The notes under the pieces were generated by a model. The model was given only the letters and a program-made list of their open reading frames with translations, did no database searches and was not told the DNA's origin. The position numbers and the translations under genes were made by a program. Positions 18,132 through 26,441 of a stretch of 64,000 bases of DNA are shown here, piece by piece. This DNA comes from Polyangiaceae bacterium (lineage in GTDB: Bacteria; Myxococcota_A; Polyangia; Polyangiales; Polyangiaceae). The stretch is from assembly GCA_016719945.1 (NCBI GenBank), contig JADJYE010000012.1, positions 1-64,000 of the forward strand, in the 5' to 3' direction. Position 1 is the first letter of the stretch. Every line of letters begins with the position of its first letter.

Positions 18132-19507
18132 ATGAACCTCCGAACCGGCTTTCCCCGCGCTGTGCTCCGCCTCGCCGTGGCGATCGGCTGCGCCGCCTCC
18201 GCGCTCGCCGCGTCCCCGGACCTCGCCCGCGCGCAGGCCGCGGAGCCCGCAGCCAAGCACCGCTTCGTCCTCTACACCGAGGGCGGCCGCGGCGCGGACG
18301 TGCGCAAGCTGTTCAACGACGCGCTGCCCGACAACGTCGACGAGGTGACCGCCGACGACTTCAAGAAGGCCCTTTCGAAGCGTGGGCAGACGCTGCCCTT
18401 CGGGCTCACCCTGACCCTCGAATCGAAGCGCCAGAACATGCTCGGGCGGATCGGCAATGCGGTCGCCGACGTCGACGCGGAGGTCGCGCTCATCGGGTAT
18501 GTCCGCAAGAACAAGTTCGGCCAGCAGGAGGTCATGTTGCTCGCGGTCGAGCGCGACAAGAGCGAGCCGAGCATCGACGCCGTGGTGGTGCTCGAAAAGG
18601 ACTCGACGAAGGCCGACTTCGAGGCAGCCCTGCGCGATCTCGTCGACGCGTGGAAGCCCAAAGGCGGCGGCCGCGCGGCGGGCCGACGGCGCGGCCGATG
18701 GCGCGGCCGGCGGCGACGCGGGCAGCGGCGGCGACAAGAAGCCCGACGCCCCGGCGCCCGAGGAGGGCGAGTGGCAGCGACCCAAGAACGTCTATGGTCA
18801 CGAGATCATCGGCATCAACGCCTCGTTCGATCTGGGCTTTCGCTTCTTCTCGTACAACGACGGCATCACGACGAACCTGCGGGACTACAACGTCTACGCA
18901 GCGCCCGGCGTGTCCGCGCGGGTGGAGGTCTTCCCGTTCGCGCCGACCGGCGTCCTCATCCTGCGCGACATCGGCTTCACGGGTGAGTTCCGCATGGCGC
19001 TGGGCCTGTCGTCCGAGACGAGCGACGGCACCGAGGTCGGCACGCAGTGGCTGCGCTTCGGAGGCGGCCTGCGATATCGCCCCCCTCGGCCCGAAGGAGA
19101 AGCCGTTCGTGCTGGGCCTCAAGGGCAGCTTCATCCAGGACGGCTTTGCGCTCGACGTGACGGGCGACCTCGCCGCCGAGTCGCCGAGCGTCAGCTACAA
19201 CTTCATGCGCGTCGGCCTCGACGGGCGCTTCCCCATCGGCCCCATCGCGCTGACCGCCTTCGGGGGCTACCTCGGCGCGATCTCCTCGGGCGAGGTCCAC
19301 GAGCGCTTCCGAGACTCCAGCATCGGTGGCATCGACGTCGGCGGTGGGCTCACGGTGCCCATCGTCTACGGGCTCGAGGCCCGCTTGCAGGCCGAATACG
19401 TGCGCTGGTTCTACGCTTTCGCGCCCGTCCCCGGTGACGCCTACGTCGCAGGCGGCGCCCTCGACGAGCACATCCACATCGAGATCGGTCCGCAGTATGT
19501 CTTCTGA
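18132..19507 (+). CDS. Exported envelope protein with outer-membrane beta-barrel-like C-terminus, frameshifted twice
   Basis: A signal peptide (AVAIGCAASALAASPDLARAQA) is followed by a soluble alpha/beta domain of about 150 residues (HRFVLYTEGGRGADVRKLF, DAEVALIGYVRKNKFGQQE) and an Ala/Gly/Asp linker. The last 220 residues alternate hydrophobic and polar residues as a small barrel does (NASFDLGFRFFSYN, LGLKGSFIQDGFALDVTGDL, VGLDGRFPIGPIALTAFGGYLG) and end in GPQYVF, a C-terminal aromatic like outer-membrane proteins. The pieces are in three frames, with breaks near 18670 in the GC-rich linker and near 19081 in a run of six C. The stop overlaps the next gene by a few bases. No specific family is recognised. 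Confidence 0.7.
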
Positions 19508-19985
19508 AGCCCGCCCGCCGGCCTGTTCGCGCGCCACCCCGCAGCCTTCGGGCCACTCGCGCCCTGGCTTTCGTGCCCTCGCGCGTCCCGTCGGCTCGGT
19601 GCTCGCGGTCGTCGGCATCGCGGTCCTCACCGTCGGCGCCGCCGCGTGCCCCGGGTCCCTCGAGAACAAAGATCAGTTCCTCGGCTGCCAGGACGTGCCC
19701 TCGACCATCCTTGGCCCGCGCTGCGCGACCTCCAACTGCCACGACGCCGACCAGCCCGCCGCCGAGCTCGACCTCACCGCGGACAGCGGGCTCGCGGCGC
19801 GGATGGTCGACGTCGACGGGACCGGTTGCACCGGGAAGATCGTCGACAGCGCCGCGCCCGAAGAGAGCCTGCTCTACACCAAGTGCCTGTCGACGAACGA
19901 CTGCAACTCGATCATGCCCGTCACCGGCGAGAAGCTGACCGACGCCGAGCTCGAGTGCCTGCTCGAGTACATCTCGGAGCTCTGA
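19497..19985 (+). CDS. Exported cytochrome c-like protein with a CX4CH motif
   Basis: The ATG at 19497 lies inside the end of the preceding gene (11-base overlap), so the two are cotranscribed. After an Arg-rich lead there is a hydrophobic segment (SVLAVVGIAVLTVGAAAC) that could be a signal or lipobox. The short mature domain carries GPRCATSNCHDAD, a Cys-x4-Cys-His arrangement known as a variant c-heme attachment site. It is followed by GLAARMVDV and C-terminal Cys residues (TKCLSTNDCNS) and ends ELECLLEYISEL, the usual end of small monoheme domains. Heme binding is plausible but not proven, because the common motif is CXXCH. Confidence 0.65.
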   Translation: MSSEARPPACSRATPQPSGHSRPGFRALARPVGSVLAVVGIAVLTVGAAACPGSLENKDQFLGCQDVPSTILGPRCATSNCHDADQPAAELDLTADSGLAARMVDVDGTGCTGKIVDSAAPEESLLYTKCLSTNDCNSIMPVTGEKLTDAELECLLEYISEL

Positions 19986-19989
19986 GCCC

Positions 19990-22263
19990 TCAAGACGCGC
20001 GCTTCTTCACGTCTCGTTCGCCCTGGCCCAGGCCCGCTCGCACCAGGTCTCGCTTGCTGACGACGTCGCCCTCGAGCTGCGCGGCGACGCGCACCAGCAG
20101 CGAGTCGAGCTCGACGTCGTTGCCAGGCCAGTCGTGCTCGACCAGGAGCGACATCGCCGCTGGCTCGATGCCATAGGGGCGCCCGCTCCTGTCCAAGCCG
20201 AGCTTCGTGAGTCGATCGAGCGCCATCGCGCGGAGGTCCTCCGTGCGCGCGGCGAGGGGCGGCACGAGGACCGCGCGATCTCCGAGCGCATCGGCGAGCG
20301 ACTCCTCGAGCGTCCCGCGCGCGACCAGGGCGTCCGGGGTCCGTGGGACCACCAGGGCGAGCGCGGCGCGCTCCTCCCTCGGCCGGTCGGCGCTCTGTCG
20401 GTGCGCGGCCGCCACATAGGCCTGAACCAAGCGCGGCAGCAGCTGAGGATCGACGATCGCGAGCGTTCCGCCGCGGGCCTCCGCGAGCGGCGAGCGATCC
20501 TCCGAGCGCCACAGCTCGAGGTCGGTGAGCTCCGGGCTCTTGCCGTCCACCACGTAGAGGGCCGAGCTCTTTCGCTCGGACGCGAGGTGATAGACGCACA
20601 GATAGGGCAGGGGATCGATGCCCGCGGGGACGATGAGGCTGAGCGCGCGGCCATCCGCGCCGAGGCCCTCGAGCGTGCTCAGGGCGAGCCGAGCCGCGGG
20701 AGAATATCTGGCCACCAGGGCGCGGGCCGCCAGGATGCGGCACACGGCCTCGCCGCGCCTGCGCTCGCTCGCCAGGTCACCGAGGACGGCGTCGCGAGAC
20801 CTGGACGCGGCCTGTTCCTTCTCTCGCGAGGCGCCCTCGCGCTCCCGCGCTCGTGCCAGCTTCGCTGCGGCGGAGAGCTGGGCTCCGAGCAGCGAGCTGA
20901 GGTGCCCAAGCGCGCGCACCTCGGCCAGCGAGAGCGGGGAGGTTCGCTCACCGCGCGGGAGGCCGAGCATCCCCGTGGCGAGCTCCTCGTCGAACACCAC
21001 CGCGACCGCGCGCAGACGGCGGTCGTCGAGCCAAGCGAGGAGCGGGCGGACCTCCGCGCGGCGCACCGCCGCGACCTCGAGCGACTCGCGCGACACGACG
21101 TTCTCGGTCTCTCCGCGCGCGACCTCGGCGAACCCCTCGGGGATCGAGGCCGGCTCGGTGCGCGCGTACCCCGCGAGATCGACGCTCGTCATCGCGGGCG
21201 GGTCGAAGCGGAACAAACACGGCGCCTCGAGCTTGCGCGTCGACAGGCCCCGCAGCGCGAGCAGCGCCCGCTCGAGGGCGGGCTCGGGGTCCGGGTGCAG
21301 CGCAGCCTGGGAGGCGGTCTCGAAGGCCGCGGTCCACGGCTCTGTGCGCGGCAACAACAACCGCGCGAGCGCGGGGGCCGCTGCGCCACCGAGCGCGGCC
21401 AAGGCGGCCGCGCCGAAGACCGCTGCCGCCGCGTGCTCGGGCTGGTGCTTCGCCAGCGCGGCGAGCACCACGGCCGGCGCGACCGCCGTCACGCCCAGCG
21501 CGGCGAGCTGCGTAGCGAGCCGCCCCACGGTCTCGGGGGAAGACGTGACGCTCACCGCGCACGCGGTCAGGCTCGTGGCGAGGGCCGTGAGCGCGAACAG
21601 CTGGGGCAAGGGTGCGAGCCTCAGCGCGCCGGCGATCACGGCGATCGCGACGAACGCGCCGGCGAGCAGCGCGAACGCGCGGAGACGCTCGACCGCGCCA
21701 AGCTCGAGGCGCCTCCTCGCGAGCTCGAGCCCGCCCGTCGCGAGGGTCGCGCCCGCCGAGCCCAGGGCGGCGACCGACAGAGCCAGACCCGCGTCGCCAC
21801 CCGGGACGCGCGCCAGGTCCTCGGGGGAGAACACCTCGACGCCACACGCCGCGAGGGCGTATGCCCAGCCGAGCGTCGCCAGCAGCTTCGCCGCGGGCTG
21901 CTCCGAGGTCGTCGCGAGCCGCGCGACGACTCCCGGCTCTGCGCGCACGCGGCCCAGCGCCACGAGCCCCCACAGCGACGCAAGCGCCCCGCCCGCGGCG
22001 ACGGCCAGCCTGCCATCGGCGGTGTGAAACGCCACGAGGCCCATCGTCGAGAGCAGCGCGCCCGTCGCGGCGACGCGCGTCGCCACGCGGGCTCGGGCGA
22101 GGTCGGCCGGCTCGGCGGGTCGGGTCGCACGCAGCACCACCCACAGCGCGGCGAGGGCGGGCGCGAGGCCCACGTAGGCCACGGGCGGGTAGCCGGCCGC
22201 GCGCACGAGCACCATCCATGTGTAGCCCACGACGGCGAGCGCGATGGTGAGCGGGCGAAGCAC
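19990..22263 (-). CDS. Membrane protein with degenerate sigma54-activator-like C-terminus
   Basis: This 757-residue protein starts with about 300 residues of strongly hydrophobic helices (roughly 8-10 membrane spans). A GAF-like segment (LEAPCLFRFDPPA to VVFDEELATGMLGLPRGE) and a coiled coil (AAKLARAREREGASREKEQAASRSRD) follow. The final 250 residues resemble the AAA+ domain of NtrC-type activators: GGTLAIVDPQLLPRLVQAY in the Walker B region, VLVPPLAARTEDLRAMALDRL, and the terminal MSLLVEHDWPGNDVELDSLLVR, typical of that family. There is no Walker A GxxGxGK and no GAFTGA loop, so it is unlikely to hydrolyse ATP or open sigma54 promoters. It may be a membrane-bound sensor or decoy. The stop is 5 bp from the convergent gene end. 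Confidence 0.7.
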   Translation of the reverse strand: MLRPLTIALAVVGYTWMVLVRAAGYPPVAYVGLAPALAALWVVLRATRPAEPADLARARVATRVAATGALLSTMGLVAFHTADGRLAVAAGGALASLWGLVALGRVRAEPGVVARLATTSEQPAAKLLATLGWAYALAACGVEVFSPEDLARVPGGDAGLALSVAALGSAGATLATGGLELARRRLELGAVERLRAFALLAGAFVAIAVIAGALRLAPLPQLFALTALATSLTACAVSVTSSPETVGRLATQLAALGVTAVAPAVVLAALAKHQPEHAAAAVFGAAALAALGGAAAPALARLLLPRTEPWTAAFETASQAALHPDPEPALERALLALRGLSTRKLEAPCLFRFDPPAMTSVDLAGYARTEPASIPEGFAEVARGETENVVSRESLEVAAVRRAEVRPLLAWLDDRRLRAVAVVFDEELATGMLGLPRGERTSPLSLAEVRALGHLSSLLGAQLSAAAKLARAREREGASREKEQAASRSRDAVLGDLASERRRGEAVCRILAARALVARYSPAARLALSTLEGLGADGRALSLIVPAGIDPLPYLCVYHLASERKSSALYVVDGKSPELTDLELWRSEDRSPLAEARGGTLAIVDPQLLPRLVQAYVAAAHRQSADRPREERAALALVVPRTPDALVARGTLEESLADALGDRAVLVPPLAARTEDLRAMALDRLTKLGLDRSGRPYGIEPAAMSLLVEHDWPGNDVELDSLLVRVAAQLEGDVVSKRDLVRAGLGQGERDVKKRAS

Positions 22264-22299
22264 GGCAAACCCTGCTTTGCCACGGCCCCGCGCAGGGGG

Positions 22300-22959
22300 C
22301 TACTTCGACACGAGCGCCTCGATCTCGGGCAGATCCGCGGCCTTCACCGAACCGCTCGCGATACAGCGGACGACCCCTTGAGGATCGACCAGCACCTGTA
22401 GCGGCAGCGTCGACGCGCTGGCCCCCATCGACTCGAGCCACGACTTGCGCGCGTCCATGTCCTCGAGGTGGTGACTGCGCCGCACGCCGTCCTTCGGCTG
22501 AGACGTGAGGAAACGCACAGCCAGGCGCGGGTCGTCGTCGAAGCTCACGAAGGCGACGCGCAGCTTGTCCTTGAGCTTGTCCTCCCACTGCTTGAGCAGC
22601 GGGATCTCCTCGAGGCACGGCTCGCACCAGCCCGCCCACACGTTGATCCACGTCCACTTGCCGCCGCCGATCGGCAGCGTGTCTCCGAGGGCCGTCTCCC
22701 CGTCGGCGTGGACGCTCGCGAGCTTCTGCGCCGAGGGCTTCGCGCCCGGCTTGGCGAGCGGCCGGTCGCACAGCTTGCGCGGCTTGTCGTTCGCAGACGC
22801 CGCGCCGGCAGGGCCCTTGCCCGAGGGCGCGGCCGAGCCGCTGCCGACCACGCCATCGGTGCGTGGTCGCACGGCGTCCGACCCGGGATCGGAGCAGCCC
22901 GCCGCGAGCAGCGCGAAGGAGACGGGAACGAGGAGCGACCAGCGCATGACGTCGCTCAT
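22300..22959 (-). CDS. TlpA/ResA-like thioredoxin-fold lipoprotein
   Basis: Start ATG at 22959 gives a lipoprotein signal (LLVPVSFALLAAGCSDPG). After a disordered Gly/Ala/Lys linker comes a redoxin domain with WAGWCEPC, the CxxC active site, preceded by WTWINV and followed by EEIPLLKQWEDKLKD. The cis-Pro region is STLPLQVLVDPQGVV. TlpA-type proteins reduce apocytochrome c or other periplasmic disulfides, which fits the several c-type-heme proteins nearby (9344-11359, 19497-19985). A second in-frame ATG (22947) is possible. It lies 36 bp upstream of the membrane protein gene on the same strand and may be cotranscribed with it. Confidence 0.85.
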   Translation of the reverse strand: MSDVMRWSLLVPVSFALLAAGCSDPGSDAVRPRTDGVVGSGSAAPSGKGPAGAASANDKPRKLCDRPLAKPGAKPSAQKLASVHADGETALGDTLPIGGGKWTWINVWAGWCEPCLEEIPLLKQWEDKLKDKLRVAFVSFDDDPRLAVRFLTSQPKDGVRRSHHLEDMDARKSWLESMGASASTLPLQVLVDPQGVVRCIASGSVKAADLPEIEALVSK

Positions 22960-22994
22960 AGCGCCGAACCGGCCCGGAGCCCAAGCGAACGCCG

Positions 22995-23663
22995 TCAGAG
23001 CGCGCCCGCCCCGGCCCGCAGCTCGAACCGCACACCCTCGGGCGCCGGCTCGAACGCGCCGCCCTCGGTGATCCGGTGCAGGTCGAGCCCGTCGTGCACG
23101 CCTGCGGGGAAGATGTCGTCGAACGGGGCGGGCGCGATCGGCGACTCTTGGCTGCCCCAGACGACGGCGGTGTTCGCGATGCCGACGAGGTTGTCCGGCT
23201 CTGCGAGCTCGGCGACGTCGATCGAGCCGCTCGCGTCGACGTCGGTCACCACCAGGACGTAGGCGACCCCTGCGCGGAACGTGCCGACGCAAGGGCACGT
23301 CATCGTGTCCTCGCACTCCCGATCGCAGAACAGGTTCACGTCGGGGGGCAGTCCGATCTCGGAGAGCGGCAGCTCGATCTCGGTCGAGGTCGTGTCGAAG
23401 GGCGCGTCGAAGGCGACCGTGGGATCGAAGCCGACCGTGCCCTCGAACCGAAACCACACCACGCCCAGGCGGCCCGGCGCAGGCGCGCCCGCCGGCACCA
23501 CGTCCATGCACAGGGTCTCGGCGGCGCACGCGGGCGGGGCTCCGCCTTCGCCTCCGCCTTCGCCTCCCGCCCCTCCACCGCCGGAGGCTCCGCTGCCGTC
23601 GTCTCCGCAGGCGACGGTCCCGAGCGCCGCCGCCAGAACCCAAGCCGAGGTTCGCATGCTCAT
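22995..23663 (-). CDS. Secreted lipoprotein of unknown function
   Basis: The ATG at 23663 begins MSMRTSAWVLAAALGTVACG, a lipoprotein signal with the VACG lipobox; a second ATG is at 23657. A Gly-rich linker follows. The mature part has paired Cys (CDRECEDTMTCPC), an EF-hand-like calcium signature (DVDASGSIDVAEL) and beta-strand-like segments. It resembles the short beta-sandwich lipoproteins common in myxobacteria, and no family is recognised. The stop lies about 35 bp before the TlpA-like gene, giving a probable two-gene transcript. It is divergent from the PrsW gene over about 125 bp. Confidence 0.7.
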   Translation of the reverse strand: MSMRTSAWVLAAALGTVACGDDGSGASGGGGAGGEGGGEGGAPPACAAETLCMDVVPAGAPAPGRLGVVWFRFEGTVGFDPTVAFDAPFDTTSTEIELPLSEIGLPPDVNLFCDRECEDTMTCPCVGTFRAGVAYVLVVTDVDASGSIDVAELAEPDNLVGIANTAVVWGSQESPIAPAPFDDIFPAGVHDGLDLHRITEGGAFEPAPEGVRFELRAGAGAL

Positions 23664-23789
23664 GGGAAGCTCCCGCGCCCGTCGTTCGCTGCTGGACGCA
23701 GGGTACCACGGGGCCCCGCGAGGCGCCCCGCGGCCGTGGGCTCGGGGCGAACACGGCGGCGGCCTTGTGAGGTACGTTCCAGCTCGACG

Positions 23790-25116
23790 ATGACCCCGTA
23801 CGGCGGCCGTCCACCCTATCCACCTCAGCCGCCAGCGCACGGCGGCCATCCCCAGGGACCCTACGCGCCCCAAGGGCCCTACGCGCCCCAAGGGCCCTAC
23901 GCGCCCCAGGGACCCTACGCGCCCCAGGGACCCTACGCGCCCCAAGGGTCCTACGCGCCTCAGGGACCTTCCGGTCCCCCGCAGGTTCGGGTCGCCCCGC
24001 CGACCCCTCCCGCACCCGATCGCGGACGTCGCCGCGCCGGCGCCGTCCTCTTCACGCTGGCGATCCTCGGCGGGCTCGTCCTCAACGCGCTCTTCTTCGC
24101 GGTCGAGATCTTCGGCAGCAAGCGGCCACCCGAGCTGATGGCCGAGGCGATGATCGCCGGTGCGATCCCCGCGTTCGCGATGCTGCTCATCTACCTGCCG
24201 GTCCCGCGCATCCTCGACCGCTTCGATCCCGAGCCCTGGTGGTGCCTGCTGATGGCCTTCGCGTGGGGCGCCATCGTCGCCACCGGCGTCGCCGGCTTCG
24301 TGAACACGGTCGTCCACGGCGTCGTCGCGCACTCCGCGGGGGAGCAGACCGGCCGGCTCGTCGCCACCGTGATCTCGGCGCCCGTCTCCGAGGAGATCAT
24401 GAAGAGCATGATCGTCTGGGGGTTCTTCTTCTTCCTGCGCCGTGAGTTCGACGGTGTCGTCGACGGCATCATCTACGCCACGTTCTCCGCGCTCGGCTTC
24501 GCGGCGGTCGAGAACGTCAGCTACTACGCGCGAGCGGCGCTCCAAGGCCAAGACGTCTTCGCGTCGACCTTCTTCCTGCGCGGCATCGTCGCGCCTTGGG
24601 GGCACCCGCTGTACACCTCGATGACCGGCATCGGCATCGGGCTCGCGCGCGAGTCCGAGTCCGCGTTCGTCCGCTTCGTGGGCCCCTTTGTGGGCTCGGC
24701 GTCGCGATGGCGTTGCACGCGACCTGGAATTTCGTCCCCAACCTGGGGCTCAAGACGTTCCTCGTCTCGCTCCTGTTCTGGTTCGCCTTCGTCGGCGTCT
24801 TCCTGGTGATCGTCGTCTCCCTCGTCGTGAGGAAGGGCCGCACCATCCGCGAGTTCTTGAAGGACGAGGTCGCGATGGGCAACCTCACCCAGCAAGAGAT
24901 GATGCTGGTCACCAGCGCCTTCGGACGCATGCGCACCTACGGGATGCGCAGGGGCTCGCTGTGGCGGCGGTTCATCCGGGCGACCGCGCGCCTCGCCCTG
25001 TGCAAGTGGCACACGGCCCGCGCCATGAAGGGAGGAAAGGCACGATCAGCCTCGAGTTCATCGCCCCCCTGCGCGAGGAGATGAAGCAGCTCCGCGCCCA
25101 GATCTACGCGCCGTAG
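23790..25116 (+). CDS. PrsW-family intramembrane metalloprotease, frameshifted twice
   Basis: The N-terminus is a Pro/Gln/Gly/Tyr-rich tail with six QGPYAP-type repeats. About eight hydrophobic helices follow. Family motifs are visible: SAPVSEEIMKSM (Glu-Glu, metal or catalytic), GFAAVENVSYY, and MALHATWNFVPN (His in a membrane helix). PrsW-type proteases cleave anti-sigma factors or other membrane proteins within the bilayer. The frame breaks near 24690 (one missing G in GGG) and near 25035 in a purine-rich AAGGGAGGAAAGG stretch. The last segment (GTISLEFIAPLREEMKQL) ends at 25116. The tail is probably cytoplasmic and may mediate clustering or protein contacts. Confidence 0.85.
23853..23960 (+). 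repeat. 18-bp in-frame tandem repeat encoding QGPYAP
   Basis: Six consecutive 18-bp units with base variation only at a few synonymous sites, plus one Pro-to-Ser change in the last unit. They lie in the N-terminal tail of the PrsW gene. Copy number may vary between strains. Confidence 0.9.
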
Positions 25117-25188
25117 CCGGCGCGCTCGCGGCGGGCGAGCCCCTGCTCGCGGTTCGAGCTCGGCGCCCGTCCGCGCTATGCTGCGTCC

Positions 25189-25815
25189 ATGCGAACCCAA
25201 CGAGCCCGACGCCTCGCGCGCAGCGCAGGCCGCCCGATCTTAGCCACGCTGCTCGCTGCGCTGCTGCTGACGCCCGCCTGCGGAGACGAGGGCGTCGTCG
25301 ACGAGGAGAGCGCGCGCCTCGCCTACGAGGGGCTCGACCCCTCGATCGACAAGGCCCTCGATCTCGGCTTCCAGGGCTTCAACGAGGCCTCGAGCGCCAA
25401 TATCCCCGAGCAGAGCACGACGGGCGATGCGTCCGGGACGCTCACCATCGGCGGCAAGGTCGACCAAGGCGCGTCCAACAACAAGGAGATGACGCTCGAC
25501 GCGACCTACACGGACTACTCCGACGGCGATCCCAACGAGCAAGACGACATCGTCGACGTTATCTACGACTCTCAAGGCACGGTGACGATCGACCTGTCGT
25601 TGAAAGGTCTTCCCAACGCCGACCTGACCGGGACCATCGTCGGCACCGTCATCATGGACGGCGGGCTCCTCGGCCCGGTCACGCTCGATCTCGCGATCAC
25701 CGGGGAGACCGAGGACGACGGCACGGGGAAGATCCGTCGCAAGGCCGGCACGGTGCGCGTCACCGGCACCGCCACCAGCGACTACGGCACCTTCCAGGTC
25801 GACGTCACCCACTGA
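25189..25815 (+). CDS. Secreted lipoprotein of unknown function, 208 aa
   Basis: A lipoprotein signal (LLAALLLTPACGDE) precedes a short helical part and a beta-rich domain with alternating strands (SGTLTIGGKVDQ, GTVTIDLSLKGLP, GTIVGTVIMDGGLLGPVTLDLAITGE, GTVRVTGTATSDYGTFQVDV). The pattern suggests a single beta-sandwich or barrel facing the periplasm. There are no Cys residues other than the lipidated one. The start ATG at 25189 is about 70 bp after the PrsW stop. I recognise no family and no catalytic motif. Confidence 0.75.
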   Translation: MRTQRARRLARSAGRPILATLLAALLLTPACGDEGVVDEESARLAYEGLDPSIDKALDLGFQGFNEASSANIPEQSTTGDASGTLTIGGKVDQGASNNKEMTLDATYTDYSDGDPNEQDDIVDVIYDSQGTVTIDLSLKGLPNADLTGTIVGTVIMDGGLLGPVTLDLAITGETEDDGTGKIRRKAGTVRVTGTATSDYGTFQVDVTH

Positions 25816-25890
25816 CGGCTCGGGCCGCCGCCGACGTGGGGGCGAGGCCCCCGCGCGCCAAGAACCTTGTCTCGTCGGCAAAGCTCTCCT

Positions 25891-26325
25891 ATGAGCGCGC
25901 CCACCATGGCCATTCAGCGCACCCTCTCGATGATCAAGCCCGACGCGATGGAGAAGAACCACGCCGGGGCGATCCTCGCGAAGTTCCAGGAAGCGGGCTT
26001 CACCGTCCGCGGCATGAAGATGATCCGACTCTCGCTCGCGCAGGCCGAAGGGTTCTACGCGGAGCACAAGGGCCGCGGCTTCTTCGGCGAGCTCACGCAG
26101 TTCATGTCCCGCGGGCCCATCACGGTCCTGTGCCTCGAGCGCGAGGACGCGATCGCCAAGTACCGCGAGGTCATCGGCGCGACCGATCCCGCGAAGGCGG
26201 CCGACGGCACCATCCGCAAGCTGTACGGCGCCAACGTCGGCGAGAACGCCGTCCACGGCTCCGACAGCGAGGCGAGCGCCGCCCGGGAGATCTCGTACTT
26301 CTTCGCAGGCTGCGATCTGGTCTGA
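25891..26325 (+). CDS. ndk: Nucleoside diphosphate kinase
   Basis: The 144-residue protein transfers a phosphate from ATP to other nucleoside diphosphates through a phosphohistidine. It starts near MAIQRTLSMIKPDAMEKN and has the active-site block NAVHGSDSEASAAREISYFF, where His is the phosphorylated residue. It also has the substrate loop AEHKGRGFFGEL. Length and motif order are those of a standard bacterial Ndk. ATG 25891 is chosen; ATG 25906 is closer to the usual N-terminus of the family. A likely terminator follows at 26378-26412. Confidence 0.97.
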   Translation: MSAPTMAIQRTLSMIKPDAMEKNHAGAILAKFQEAGFTVRGMKMIRLSLAQAEGFYAEHKGRGFFGELTQFMSRGPITVLCLEREDAIAKYREVIGATDPAKAADGTIRKLYGANVGENAVHGSDSEASAAREISYFFAGCDLV

Positions 26326-26377
26326 CCCCCAGGTTGCGCTAACTGCGCATCCGGCCCGCGCAAGTTGTTCCCCACCG

Positions 26378-26412
26378 AGGCGTCCTTCGTCGTTCTGACG
26401 AGGGACGCCTTT
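26378..26412 (+). terminator. Probable intrinsic terminator after ndk
   Basis: Arms 26378-26391 and 26397-26410 form a 14-bp stem with one G-T type mismatch and a 5-base loop (GTTCT). The stem ends in a short T run. It lies between the ndk stop and the vgrG start at 26442 and would separate the housekeeping gene from the T6SS cassette. Confidence 0.65.
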
Positions 26413-26441
26413 GGCATGAGCGATGCACTCCTGTTCGGCCC

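Noticed and set aside
16168..18135. 655-codon plus-strand frame opposite the L,D-transpeptidase
   Set aside because: Shadow of a well-supported gene with a catalytic SHGCINLSP motif.
20134..22401. 755-codon plus-strand frame
   Set aside because: Antisense to the membrane-bound activator-like gene; Arg/Gly/Glu-rich composition of a shadow frame.
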